A program made the position numbers and the translations under genes. Of a stretch of DNA of 64,000 bases, positions 16,001 through 31,000 are shown in pieces; the stretch's first letter is position 1, and each line of letters begins with the position of its first letter. The notes beneath the pieces were generated by a model. It searched no databases and was not told the DNA's origin. It worked only from the letters and a program-made list of their open reading frames with translations. The DNA is from Piscicola geometra (Eukaryota; Annelida; Clitellata; Hirudinida; Piscicolidae): positions 12,861,383 through 12,925,382 of the forward strand of contig OX030955.1 of assembly GCA_943735955.1 (NCBI GenBank). The letters run 5' to 3'.

Positions 16001-19000
16001 GACAACAGTGCCGACTATTGCATCAACTACAGTGCCGACTACTGCATCAACAACAGTGCCCACTACTGTATCGACAACAATGCCAACTACTGCATCAACT
16101 ACAGTGCCAATTACAACATCGACAAAAGTGCCGACTACTGCATCGACAGCAGTGCCGACTACTGCATCGACAACAGTGCCGACTACTGCATCAACAACAG
16201 TGCCGACTATTGCATCAACTACAGTGCCAACTACTGCATCGATAACAGTGCCGACTACTGCATCGACAACAGTGCTGACTACTGCATCAACAACAGTGCC
16301 GACTACTGCATCAACAACAGTGCCTACTACTGCATCGACAACAGTGCCGACTACTGCATCAACAACAGTGCCGACTTTTGCATCAACTACAGTGCCAACT
16401 ACTGCATCGACCACAGTGCCGACTACTGCATCGACAACAGTGCTGACTACTGCATCAACAACAGTGCCGACTACTGCATCAACAACAGTGCCGACTACTG
16501 CATCAACAACAGTGCCGACTACTGCATCGACAACAGTGCCGACTATTGCATCAACTACAGTGCCGACTACTGCATCAACAACAGTGCCCACTACTGTATC
16601 GACAACAATGCCAACTACTGCATCAACTACAGTGCCAATTACAACATCGACAAAAGTGCCGACTACTGCATCGACAGCAGTGCCGACTACTGCATCGACA
16701 ACAGTGCCGACTACTGCATCAACAACAGTGCCGACTATTGCATCAACTACAGTGCCAACTACTGCATCGATAACAGTGCCGACTACTGCATCGACAACAG
16801 TGCTGACTACTGCATCAACAACAGTGCCGACTACTGCATCAACAACAGTGCCTACTACTGCATCGACAACAGTGCCGACTACTGCATCAACAACAGTGCC
16901 GACTTTTGCATCAACTACAGTGCCAACTACTGCATCGACAACAGTGCCGACTACTGCATCGACAACAGTGCTGACTACTGCATCAACAACAGTGCCGACT
17001 AATGCATCAACAACAGTGCCGACTACTGCATCAACAACAGTGCCGACTACTGCATCGACAACAGTGCCGACTATTGCATCAACTACAGTGCCGACTACTG
17101 CATCAACAACAGTGCCGACTACTGCATCGACAACAATGCCTACTACTGCATCAACTACAGTGCCAATTACTACATCGACAACAGTGCCGACTACTGAATC
17201 GACAACAGTGCCGAGTACTGCATCAACAACAGTGCCGACTACTGCATTGACAACAGTGCCGACTATTGCATCAATCACAGTGCCGACTACTGCATCAAAA
17301 ACAGTGCCGACCACTGTATCGACAACAATGCCAACTACTGCATCAACTACAGTGCCAATTACAACATCGACAACAGTGCCGACTACTGCATCGACAACAG
17401 TGCCGACTACTACATCGACAACAGTGCCGACTATTGCATCAACTACAGTGCCGACTACTGCATCGACAACAGTGCCGACTACTGCATCGACAACAGTGCC
17501 GACTATTGCATCAACTACAGTGCCGACTACTGCATCAACAACAGTGCCGACTACTGCATCGACAACAATGCCTACTACTGCATCAACAACAGTGCCGACT
17601 CCTGCATCGAAAACAGTGCTGACTACTGCATCAACAACAGTGCCGACTACTGCATCGACAACAGTTTCGACCACTGCATCGACAACATTGCCGAATAGTG
17701 CATCAACAGCAGTGACGACTACTGCATCGACAACAGTGCCGACTACTGCATCAACAACAGTGCCGACTATTGCATCAACTACAGTGCCAACTACTGCATC
17801 GACCACAGTGCCGACTACTGCATCGACAACAGTGCTGACTACTGCATCAACAACAGTGCCGACTACTGCATCAACAACAGTGCCGACTACTGCATCAACA
17901 ACAGTGCCGACTACTGCATCGACAACAGTGCCGACTATTGCATCAACTACAGTGCCGACTACTGCATCAACAACAGTGCCGACTACTGCATCGACAACAG
18001 TGCCGACTATTGCATCAACTACAGTGCCGACTACTGCATCAACAACAGTGCCCACTACTGTATCGACAACAATGCCAACTACTGCATCAACTACAGTGCC
18101 AATTACAACATCAACAAAAGTGCCGACTACTGCATCGACAGCAGTGCCGACTACTGCATCGACAACAGTGCCGACTACTGCATCAACAACAGTGCCGACT
18201 ATTGCATCAACTACAGTGCCAACTACTGCATCGATAACAGTGCCGACTACTGCATCGACAACAGTGCTGACTACTGCATCAACGACAGTGCCGACTACTG
18301 CATCAACAACAGTGCCGACTACTGCATCAACAACAGTGCCGACTACTGCATCGACAACAGTGCCGACTACTGCATCAACAACAGTGCCGACTTTTGCATC
18401 AACTACAGTGCCAACTACTGCATCGACAACAGTGCCGACTACTGCATCGACAACAGTGCTGACTACTGCATCAACAACAGTGCCGACTACTGCATCAACA
18501 ACAGTGCCGACTACTGCATCAACAACAGTGCCGACTACTGCATCGACAACAGTGCCGACTATTGCATCAACTACAGTGCCGACTACTGCATCAACAACAG
18601 TGCCGACTACTGCATCGACAACAATGCCTACTACTGCATCAACTACAGTGCCAATTACTACATCGACAACAGTGCCGACTACTGAATCGACAACAGTGCC
18701 GAGTACTGCATCAACAACAGTGCCGACTACTGCATCGACAACAGTGCCGACTATTGCATCAATCACAGTGCCGACTACTGCATCAAAAACAGTGCCGACC
18801 ACTGTATCGACAACAATGCCAACTACTGCATCAACTACAGTGCCAATTACAACATCGACAACAGTGCCGACTACTGCATCGACAACAGTGCCGACTACTA
18901 CATCGACAACAGTGCCGACTATTGCATCAACTACAGTGCCGACTACTGCATCGACAACAGTGCCGACTACTGCATCGACAACAGTGCTGACTACTGCATC

Positions 19001-22000
19001 AACAACAGTGCCGACCACTGCATCGACAACAGTGCCGACTAGTGCATCAACAGTAGTGACGACAACTGCATCGACAACAGTGCCGACTACTGCATCAACA
19101 ACAGTGCCGACTACTGCATCAACAACAGTGCCGAAAACTGCATCGACAACAGTGCCGACTTCTGCATCGACAACAGTGCCGACTACTGCATCAAAAACAG
19201 TGCCGACTACTGCAACGACAACAGTGCCAACTCTTGCATCAACTACAGTGCCGACTACTGCATCAACAACAGTGCCGACTACTGCATCGACAACAGTGCC
19301 GACTATTGCATCAACTACAGTGCCGACTACTGCATCAACAACACTGCCGACTACTGCATCGACAACAATGCCTACTACTGCATCAACTTCAGTGCCAATT
19401 ACTACATCGACAACAGTGCCGACTAATGCATCGACAACAGTGCCGACTATTGCGTTAACAACAGTGCCGACAACTGCTTCAACAACAGTGCCGACTACTG
19501 CATCGACAACAGTGCCGACCACTGCATCGAAAACAGTGCCGACTACTGCATCGACAACAGTGCCGACTACTGCATCGACAACAGTGCCGACTATTGCATC
19601 AACTACAGTGCCGACTACTGCATCAACAACAGTGCCGACTACTGCATCGACAACAGTGCCGACTATTGCATCAACTACAGTGCCGACTACTGCATCAACA
19701 ACAGTGCCGACTACTGTATCGACAACAATGCCAACTACTGCATCAACTACAGTGCCAATTACAACATCGACAAAAGTGCCGACTACTGCATCGACAACAG
19801 TGCCGACTACTGCATCGACAACAGTGCCGACTACTGCATCAACAACAGTGCCGACTATTGCATCAACTACAGTGCCAACTACTGCATCGATAACAGTGCC
19901 GACTACTGCATCGACAACAGTGCTGACTACTGCATCAACAACAGTGCCGACTACTGAATCAACAACAGTGCCGACTACTGCATCGACAACAGTGCTGACT
20001 ACTGCATCAACAACAGTGCCGACCACTGCATCGACAACAGTGCCGACTAGTGCATCAACAGTAGTGACGACAACTGCATCGACAACAGTGCCGACTACTG
20101 CATCAACAACAGTGCCGACTACTGCATCAACAACAGTGCCGACAACTGCATCGACAACAGTGCCGACTTCTGCATCGACAACAGTGCCGACTACTGCATC
20201 AACAACAGTGCCGACTACTGCATCGACAACAGTGCCGACTATTGCATCAACTACAGTGCCGACTACTGCATCAACAACAGTGCCGACTACTGCATCGACA
20301 ACAGTGCCGACTATTGCATTAACAACAGTGCCGACAACTGCTTCAACAACAGTGCCGACTACTGCATCGACAACAGTGCCGACCACTGCATCGACAACAG
20401 TGCCGACTACTGCATCGACAACAGTGCCGACTACTGCTTTGAAAACAGTGCCGACTATTGCATCAACTACAGTGCCGACTACTGCATCAACAACAGTGCC
20501 GACTACTGCATCGACAACAGTGCCGACTATTGCATCAACTACAGTGCCGACTACTGCATCAACAACAGTGCCGACTACTGTATCGACAACAATGCCAACT
20601 ACTGCATCAACTACAGTGCCAATTACAACATCGACAAAAGTGCCGACTACTGCATCGACAACAGTGCCGACTACTGCATCGACAACAGTGCCGACTACTG
20701 CATCAACAACAGTGCCGACTATTGCATCAACTACAGTGCCAACTACTGCATCGATAACAGTGCCGACTACTGCATCGACAACAGTGCTGACTACTGCATC
20801 AACAACAGTGCCGACTACTGCATCAACAACAGTGCCGACTACTGCATCAACAACAGTGCCGACTACTGCATCAACAACAGTGCCGACTACTGCATCAACA
20901 ACAGTGCCGACTTTTGCATCAACTACAGTGCCAACTACTGCATCGACAACAGTGCCGACTACTGCATCGACAACAGTGCTGACTACTGGATCAACAACAG
21001 TGCCGACTACTGCATCAACAACAGTGCCGACTACTGCATCAACAACAGTGCCGACTACTGCATCGACAACAGTGACAGCTATTGCATCAACTACAGTGCC
21101 GACTACTGCATCAACAACAGTGCCGACTACTGCATCGACAACAATGCCTACTACTGCATCAACTACAGTGCCAATTACTACATCGACAACAGTGCCGACT
21201 ACTGCATCGACAACAGTGCCGAGTACTGCATCAACAACAGTGCCGACTACTGCATCGACAACAGTGCCGACTATTGCATCAATCACAGTGCCGACTACTG
21301 CATCAAAAACAGTGCCGACCACTGTATCGACAACAATGCCAACTACTGCATCAACTACAGTGCCAATTACAACATCGACAACAGTGCCGACTACTGCATC
21401 GACAACAGTGCCGACTACTACATCGACAACAGTGCCGACTATTGCATCAACTACAGTGCCGACTAATGCATCGACAACAATGCCTACTACTGCATCAACA
21501 ACAGTGCCGACTCCTGCATCGAAAACAGTGCTGACTACTGCATCAACAACAGTGCCGACTACTGCATCGACAACAGTTCCGACCACTGCATCGACAACAT
21601 TGCCGACTAGTGCATCAACAGCAGTGACGACTACTGCATCGACAACAGTGCCGACTACTGCATCAACAACAGTGCCGACTATTGCATCAACTACAGTGCC
21701 AACTACTGCATCGACCACAGTGCCGACTACTGCATCGACAACAGTGCTGACTACTGCATCAACAACAGTGCCGACTACTGCATCAACAACAGTGCCGACT
21801 ACTGCATCAACAACAGTGCCGACTACTGCATCGACAACAGTGCCGACTCTTGCATCAACTACAGTGCTGACTACTGCATCAACAACAGTGCCGACTACTG
21901 CATCAACAACAGTGCCGACTACTGCATCAACAACAGTGCCGACTACTGCATCGACAACAGTGCCGACTATTGCATCAACTACAGTGCCGACTACTGCATC

Positions 22001-25000
22001 AACAACAGTGCCGACTACTGCATCAACAACAGTGCCGACTACTGCATCGACAACAGTGCCGACTACTGCATCAACAACAGTGCCGACTTTTGCATCAACT
22101 ACAGTGCCAACTACTGCATCGACAACAGTGCCGACTACTGCATCGACAACAGTGCTGACTACTGCATCAACAACAGTGCCGACTACTGCATCAACAACAG
22201 TGCCGACTACTGCATCAACAACAGTGCCGACTACTGCATCGACAACAGTGCCGACTATTGCATCAACTACAGTGCCGACTACTGCATCAACAACAGTGCC
22301 GACTACTGCATCGATAACAATGCCTACTACTGCATCAACTACAGTGCCAATTACTACATCGACAACAGTGCCGACTACTGAATCGACAACAGTGCCGAGT
22401 ACTGCATCAACAACAGTGCCGACTACTGCATCGACAACAGTGCCGACTATTGCATCAATCACAGTGCCGACTACTGCATCAAAAACAGTGCCGACCACTG
22501 TATCGACAACAATGCCAACTACTGCATCAACTACAGTGCCAATTACAACATCGACAACAGTGCCGACTACTGCATCGACAACAGTGCCGACTACTACATC
22601 GACAACAGTGCCGACTATTGCATCAACTACAGTGCCGACTACTGCATCGACAACAGTGCCGACTACTGCATCGACAACAGTGCTGACTACTGCATCAACA
22701 ACAGTGCCGACCACTGCATCGACAACAGTGCCGACTAGTGCATCAACAGTAGTGACGACAACTGCATCGACAACAGTGCCGACTACTGCATCAACAACAG
22801 TGCCGACTACTGCATCAACAACAGTGCCGACAACTGCATCGACAACAGTGCCGACTTCTGCATCGACAACAGTGCCGACTACTGCATCAAAAACAGTGCC
22901 GACTACTGCATCGACAACAGTGCCAACTCTTGCATCAACTACAGTGCCGACTACTGCATCAACAACAGTGCCGACTACTGCATCGACAACAGTGCCGACT
23001 ATTGCATCAACTACAGTGCCGACTACTGCATCAACAACACTGCCGACTACTGCATCGACAACAATGCCTACTACTGCATCAACTTCAGTGCCAATTACTA
23101 CATCGACAACAGTGCCGACTAATGCATCGACAACAGTGCCGACTATTGCATTAACAACAGTGCCGACAACTGCTTCAACAACAGTGCCGACTACTGCATC
23201 GACAACAGTGCCGACCACTGCATCGAAAACAGTGCCGACTACTGCATCGACAACAGTGCCGACTACTGCATCGACAACAGTGCCGACTATTGCATCAACT
23301 ACAGTGCCGACTACTGCATCAACAACAGTGCCGACTACTGCATCGACAACAGTGCCGACTATTGCATCAACTACAGTGCCGACTACTGCATCAACAACAG
23401 TGCCGACTACTGTATCGACAACAATGCCAACTACTGCATCAACTACAGTGCCAATTACAACATCGACAAAAGTGCCGACTACTGCATCGACAACAGTGCC
23501 GACTACTGCATCGACAACAGTGCCGACTACTGCATCAACAACAGTGCCGACTATTGCATTAACTACAGTGCCAACTACTGCATCGATAACATTGCCGACT
23601 ACTGCATCGACAACAGTGCTGACTACTGCATCAACAACAGTGCCGACTACTGAATCAACAACAGTGCCGACTACTGCATCGACAACAGTGCTGACTACTG
23701 CATCAACAACAGTGCCGACCACTGCATCGACAACAGTGCCGACTAGTGCATCAACAGTAGTGACGACAACTGCATCGACAACAGTGCCGACTACTGCATC
23801 AACAACAGTGCCGACTACTGCATCAACAACAGTGCCGACAACTGCATCGACAACAGTGCCGACTTCTGCATCGACAACAGTGCTTACTACTGCATCAACA
23901 ACAGTGCCGACTACTGCATCGACAACAGTGCCGACTATTGCATCAACTACAGTGCCGACTACTGCATCAACAACAGTGCCGACTACTGCATCGACAACAG
24001 TGCCGACTATTGCATTAACAACAGTGCCGACAACTGCTTCAACAACAGTGCCGACTACTGCATCGACAACAGTGCCGACCACTGCATCGACAACAGTGCC
24101 GACTACTGCATCGACAACAGTGCCGACTACTGCTTTGAAAACAGTGCCGACTATTGCATCAACTACAGTGCCGACTACTGCATCAACAACAGTGCCGACT
24201 ACTGCATCGACAACAGTGCCGACTATTGCATCAACTACAGTGCCGACTACTGCATCAACAACAGTGCCGACTACTGTATCGACAACAATGCCAACTACTG
24301 CATCAACTACAGTGCCAATTACAACATCGACAAAAGTGCCGACTACTGCATCGACAACAGTGCCGACTACTGCATCGACAACAGTGCCGACTACTGCATC
24401 AACAACAGTGCCGACTATTGCATCAACTACAGTGCCAACTACTGCATCGATAACAGTGCCGACTACTGCATCGACAACAGTGCTGACTACTGCATCAACA
24501 ACAGTGCCGACTACTGCATCAACAACAGTGCCGACTACTGCATCAACAACAGTGCCGACTACTGCATCAACAACAGTGCCGACTACTGCATCAACAACAG
24601 TGCCGACTTTTGCATCAACTACAGTGCCAACTACTGCATCGACATCAGTGTCAACTACTGCATCGACAACAGTGCTGACTACTGGATCAACAACAGTGCC
24701 GACTACTGCATCAACAACAGTGCCGACTACTGCATCAACAACAGTGCCGACTACTGCATCGACAACAGTGCCGACTATTGCATCAACTACAGTGCCGACT
24801 ACTGCATCAACAACAGTGCCGACTACTGCATCGACAACAATGCCTACTACTGCATCAACTACAGTGCCAATTACTACATCGACAACAGTGCCGACTACTG
24901 CATCGACAACAGTGCCGAGTACTGCATCAACAACAGTGCCGACTACTGCATCGACAACAGTGCCGACTATTGCATCAATCACAGTGCCGACTACTGCATC

Positions 25001-28000
25001 AAAAACAGTGCCGACCACTGTATCGACAACAATGCCAACTACTGCATCAACTACAGTGCCAATTACAACATCGACAACAGTGCCGACTACTGCATCGACA
25101 ACAGTGCCGACTACTACATCGACAACAGTGCCGACTATTGCATCAACTACAGTGCCGACTACTGCATCGACAACAGTGCCGACTACTGCATCGACAACAG
25201 TGCTGACTACTGCATCAACAACAGTGCCGACCACTGCATCGACAACAGTGCCGACTAGTGCATCAACAGTAGTGACGACAACTGCATCGACAACAGTGCC
25301 GACTACTGCATCAACAACAGTGCCGACTACTGCATCAACAACAGTGCCGACAACTGCATCGACAACAGTGCCGACTTCTGCATCGACAACAGTGCCGACT
25401 ACTGCATCAAAAACAGTGCCGACTACTGCATCGACAACAGTGCCAACTACTGCATCAACAACACTGCCGACTACTGCATCGACAACAATGCCTACTACTG
25501 CATCAACTTCAGTGCCAATTACTACATCGACAACAGTGCCGACTAATGCATCGACAACAGTGCCGACTATTGCATTAACAACAGTGCCGACAACTGCTTC
25601 AACAACAGTGCCGACTACTGCATCGACAACAGTGCCGACCACTGCATCGAAAACAGTGCCGACTACTGCATCGACAACAGTGCCGACTACTGCATCGACA
25701 ACAGTGCCGACTATTGCATCAACTACAGTGCCGACTACTGCATCAACAACAGTGCCGACTACTGCATCGACAACAGTGCCGACTATTGCATCAACTACAG
25801 TGCCGACTACTGCATCGACAACAGTGCTGACTACTGCATCAACAACAGTGCCGACCACTGCATCGACAACAGTGCCGACTAGTGCATCAACAGTAGTGAC
25901 GACAACTGCATCGACAACAGTGCCGACTACTGCATCAACAACAGTGCCGACTACTGCATCAACAACAGTGCCGACAACTGCATCGACAACAGTGCCGACT
26001 TCTGCATCGACAACAGTGCTTACTACTGCATCAACAACAGTGCCGACTACTGCATCGACAACAGTGCCGACTATTGCATCAACTACAGTGCCGACTACTG
26101 CATCAACAACAGTGCCGACTACTGCATCGACAACAGTGCCGACTATTGCATTAACAACAGTGCCGACAACTGCTTCAACAACAGTGCCGACTACTGCATC
26201 GACAACAGTGCCGACCACTGCATCGACAACAGTGCCGACTACTGCATCGACAACAGTGCCGACTACTGCTTTGAAAACAGTGCCGACTATTGCATCAACT
26301 ACAGTGCCGACTACTGCATCAACAACAGTGCCGACTACTGCATCGACAACAGTGCCGACTATTGCATCAACTACAGTGCCGACTACTGCATCAACAACAG
26401 TGCCGACTACTGTATCGACAACAATGCCAACTACTGCATCAACTACAGTGCCAATTACAACATCGACAAAAGTGCCGACTACTGCATCGACAACAGTGCC
26501 GACTACTGCATCGACAACAGTGCCGACTACTGCATCAACAACAGTGCCGACTATTGCATCAACTACAGTGCCAACTACTGCATCGATAACAGTGCCGACT
26601 ACTGCATCGACAACAGTGCTGACTACTGCATCAACAACAGTGCCGACTACTGCATCAACAACAGTGCCGACTACTGCATCAACAACAGTGCCGACTACTG
26701 CATCAACAACAGTGCCGACTACTGCATCAACAACAGTGCCGACTTTTGCATCAACTACAGTGCCAACTACTGCATCGACATCAGTGTCAACTACTGCATC
26801 GACAACAGTGCTGACTACTGGATCAACAACAGTGCCGACTACTGCATCAACAACAGTGCCGACTACTGCATCAACAACAGTGCCGACTACTGCATCGACA
26901 ACAGTGCCGACTATTGCATCAACTACAGTGCCGACTACTGCATCAACAACAGTGCCGACTACTGCATCCACAACAATGCCTACTACTGCATCAACTACAG
27001 TGCCAATTACTACATCGACAACAGTGCCGACTACTGCATCGACAACAGTGCCGAGTACTGCATCAACAACAGTGCCGACTACTGCATCGACAACAGTGCC
27101 GACTATTGCATCAATCACAGTGCCGACTACTGCATCAAAAACAGTGCCGACCACTGTATCGACAACAATGCCAACTACTGCATCAACTACAGTGCCAATT
27201 ACAACATCGACAACAGTGCCGACTACTGCATCGACAACAGTGCCGACTACTACATCGACAACAGTGCCGACTATTGCATCAACTACAGTGCCGACTACTG
27301 CATCGACAACAGTGCCGACTACTGCATCGACAACAGTGCTGACTACTGCATCAACAACAGTGCCGACCACTGCATCGACAACAGTGCCGACTAGTGCATC
27401 AACAGTAGTGACGACAACTGCATCGACAACAGTGCCGACTACTGCATCAACAACAGTGCCGACTACTGCATCAACAACAGTGCCGACAACTGCATCGACA
27501 ACAGTGCCGACTTCTGCATCGACAACAGTGCCGACTACTGCATCAAAAACAGTGCCGACTACTGCATCGACAACAGTGCCAACTACTGCATCAACAACAC
27601 TGCCGACTACTGCATCGACAACAATGCCTACTACTGCATCAACTTCAGTGCCAATTACTACATCGACAACAGTGCCGACTAATGCATCGACAACAGTGCC
27701 GACTATTGCATTAACAACAGTGCCGACAACTGCTTCAACAACAGTGCCGACTACTGCATCGACAACAGTGCCGACCACTGCATCGAAAACAGTGCCGACT
27801 ACTGCATCGACAACAGTGCCGACTACTGCATCGACAACAGTGCCGACTATTGCATCAACTACAGTGCCGACTACTGCATCAACAACAGTGCCGACTACTG
27901 CATCGACAACAGTGCCGACTATTGCATCAACTACAGTGCCGACTACTGCATCAACAACAGTGCCGACTACTGTATCGACAACAATGCCAACTACTGCATC

Positions 28001-31000
28001 AACTACAGTGCCAATTACAACATCGACAAAAGTGCCGACTACTGCATCGACAACAGTGCCGACTACTGCATCGACAACAGTGCCGACTACTGCATCAACA
28101 ACAGTGCCGACTATTGCATTAACTACAGTGCCAACTACTGCATCGATAACAGTGCCGACTACTGCATCGACAACAGTGCTGACTACTGCATCAACAACAG
28201 TGCCGACTACTGAATCAACAACAGTGCCGACTACTGCATCGACAACAGTGCTGACTACTGCATCAACAACAGTGCCGACCACTGCATCGACAACAGTGCC
28301 GACTAGTGCATCAACAGTAGTGACGACAACTGCATCGACAACAGTGCCGACTACTGCATCAACAACAGTGCCGACTACTGCATCAACAACAGTGCCGACA
28401 ACTGCATCGACAACAGTGCCGACTTCTGCATCGACAACAGTGCCGACTACTGCATCAACAACAGTGCCGACTACTGCATCGACAACAGTGCCGACTATTG
28501 CATCAACTACAGTGCCGACTACTGCATCAACAACAGTGCCGACTACTGCATCGACAACAGTGCCGACTATTGCATTAACAACAGTGCCGACAACTGCTTC
28601 AACAACAGTGCCGACTACTGCATCGACAACAGTGCCGACCACTGCATCGACAACAGTGCCGACTACTGCATCGACAACAGTGCCGACTACTGCTTTGAAA
28701 ACAGTGCCGACTATTGCATCAACTACAGTGCCGACTACTGCATCAACAACAGTGCCGACTACTGCATCGACAACAGTGCCGACTATTGCATCAACTACAG
28801 TGCCGACTACTGCATCAACAACAGTGCCGACTACTGTATCGACAACAATGCCAACTACTGCATCAACTACAGTGCCAATTACAACATCGACAAAAGTGCC
28901 GACTACTGCATCGACAACAGTGCCGACTACTGCATCGACAACAGTGCCGACTACTGCATCAACAACAGTGCCGACTATTGCATCAACTACAGTGCCAACT
29001 ACTGCATCGATAACAGTGCCGACTACTGCATCGACAACAGTGCTGACTACTGCATCAACAACAGTGCCGACTACTGCATCAACAACAGTGCCGACTACTG
29101 CATCAACAACAGTGCCGACTACTGCATCAACAACAGTGCCGACTACTGCATCAACAACAGTGCCGACTTTTGCATCAACTACAGTGCCAACTACTGCATC
29201 GACATCAGTGTCAACTACTGCATCGACAACAGTGCTGACTACTGGATCAACAACAGTGCCGACTACTGCATCAACAACAGTGCCGACTACTGCATCAACA
29301 ACAGTGCCGACTACTGCATCGACAACAGTGCCGACTATTGCATCAACTACAGTGCCGACTACTGCATCAACAACAGTGCCGACTACTGCATCGACAACAA
29401 TGCCTACTACTGCATCAACTACAGTGCCAATTACTACATCGACAACAGTGCCGACTACTGCATCGACAACAGTGCCGAGTACTGCATCAACAACAGTGCC
29501 GACTACTGCATCGACAACAGTGCCGACTATTGCATCAATCACAGTGCCGACTACTGCATCAAAAACAGTGCCGACCACTGTATCGACAACAATGCCAACT
29601 ACTGCATCAACTACAGTGCCAATTACAACATCGACAACAGTGCCGACTACTGCATCGACAACAGTGCCGACTACTACATCGACAACAGTGCCGACTATTG
29701 TATCAACTACAGTGCCGACTACTGCATCGACAACAGTGCCGACTACTGCATCGACAACAGTGCTGACTACTGCATCAACAACAGTGCCGACCACTGCATC
29801 GACAACAGTGCCGACTAGTGCATCAACAGTAGTGACGACAACTGCATCGACAACAGTGCCGACTACTGCATCAACAACAGTGCCGACTACTGCATCAACA
29901 ACAGTGCCGACAACTGCATCGACAACAGTGCCGACTACTGCATCAAAAACAGTGCCGACTACTGCATCGACAACAGTGCCGACTAGTGCATCAACAGTAG
30001 TGACGACAACTGCATCGACAACAGTGCCGACTACTGCATCAACTACAGTGCCAATTACTACATCGACAACAGTGCCGACTACTGCATCGACAACAGTGCC
30101 GAGTACTGCATCAACAACAGTGCCGACTACTGCATCGACAACAGTGCCGACTATTGCATCAATCACAGTGCCGCCTACTGCATCAAAAACAGTGCCGACC
30201 ACTGTATCGACAACAATGCCAACTACTGCATCAACTACAGTGCCAATTACAACATCGACAACAGTGCCGACTACTGCATCGACAACAGTGCCGACTACTA
30301 CATCGACAACAGTGCCGACTATTGCATCAACTACAGTGCCGACTACTGCATCGACAACAGTGCCGACTACTGCATCGACAACAGTGCTGACTACTGCATC
30401 AACAACAGTGCCGACCACTGCATCGACAACAGTGCCGACTAGTGCATCAACAGTAGTGACGACAACTGCATCGATAACAGTGCCGACTACTGCATCAACA
30501 ACAGTGCCGACTACTGCATCAACAACAGTGCCGACAACTGCATCGACAACAGTGCCGACTACTGCATCAAAAACAGTGCCGACTACTGCATCGACAACAG
30601 TGCCGACTAGTGCATCAACAGTAGTGACGACAACTGCATCGACAACAGTGCCGACTACTGCATCAACAACAGTGCCGACTACTGCATCAACAACAGTGCC
30701 GACAACTGCATCGACAACAGTGCCGACTACTGCATCAAAAACAGTGCCGACTACTGCATCGACAACAGTGCCGACTCTTGCATCAACTACAGTGCCGACT
30801 ACTGCATCAACAACAGTGCCGACTACTGCATCGACAACAGTGCCGACTATTGCATCAACAACAGTGCTGACTACTGCATCGACAACAGTGCCGACTAGTG
30901 CATCAACAGCAGTGACGACTACTGCATCGACAACAGTGCCGACTACTGCATCAACAACACTGCCGACAACTGCATCGACAACAGTGCCGACCACTGCATC

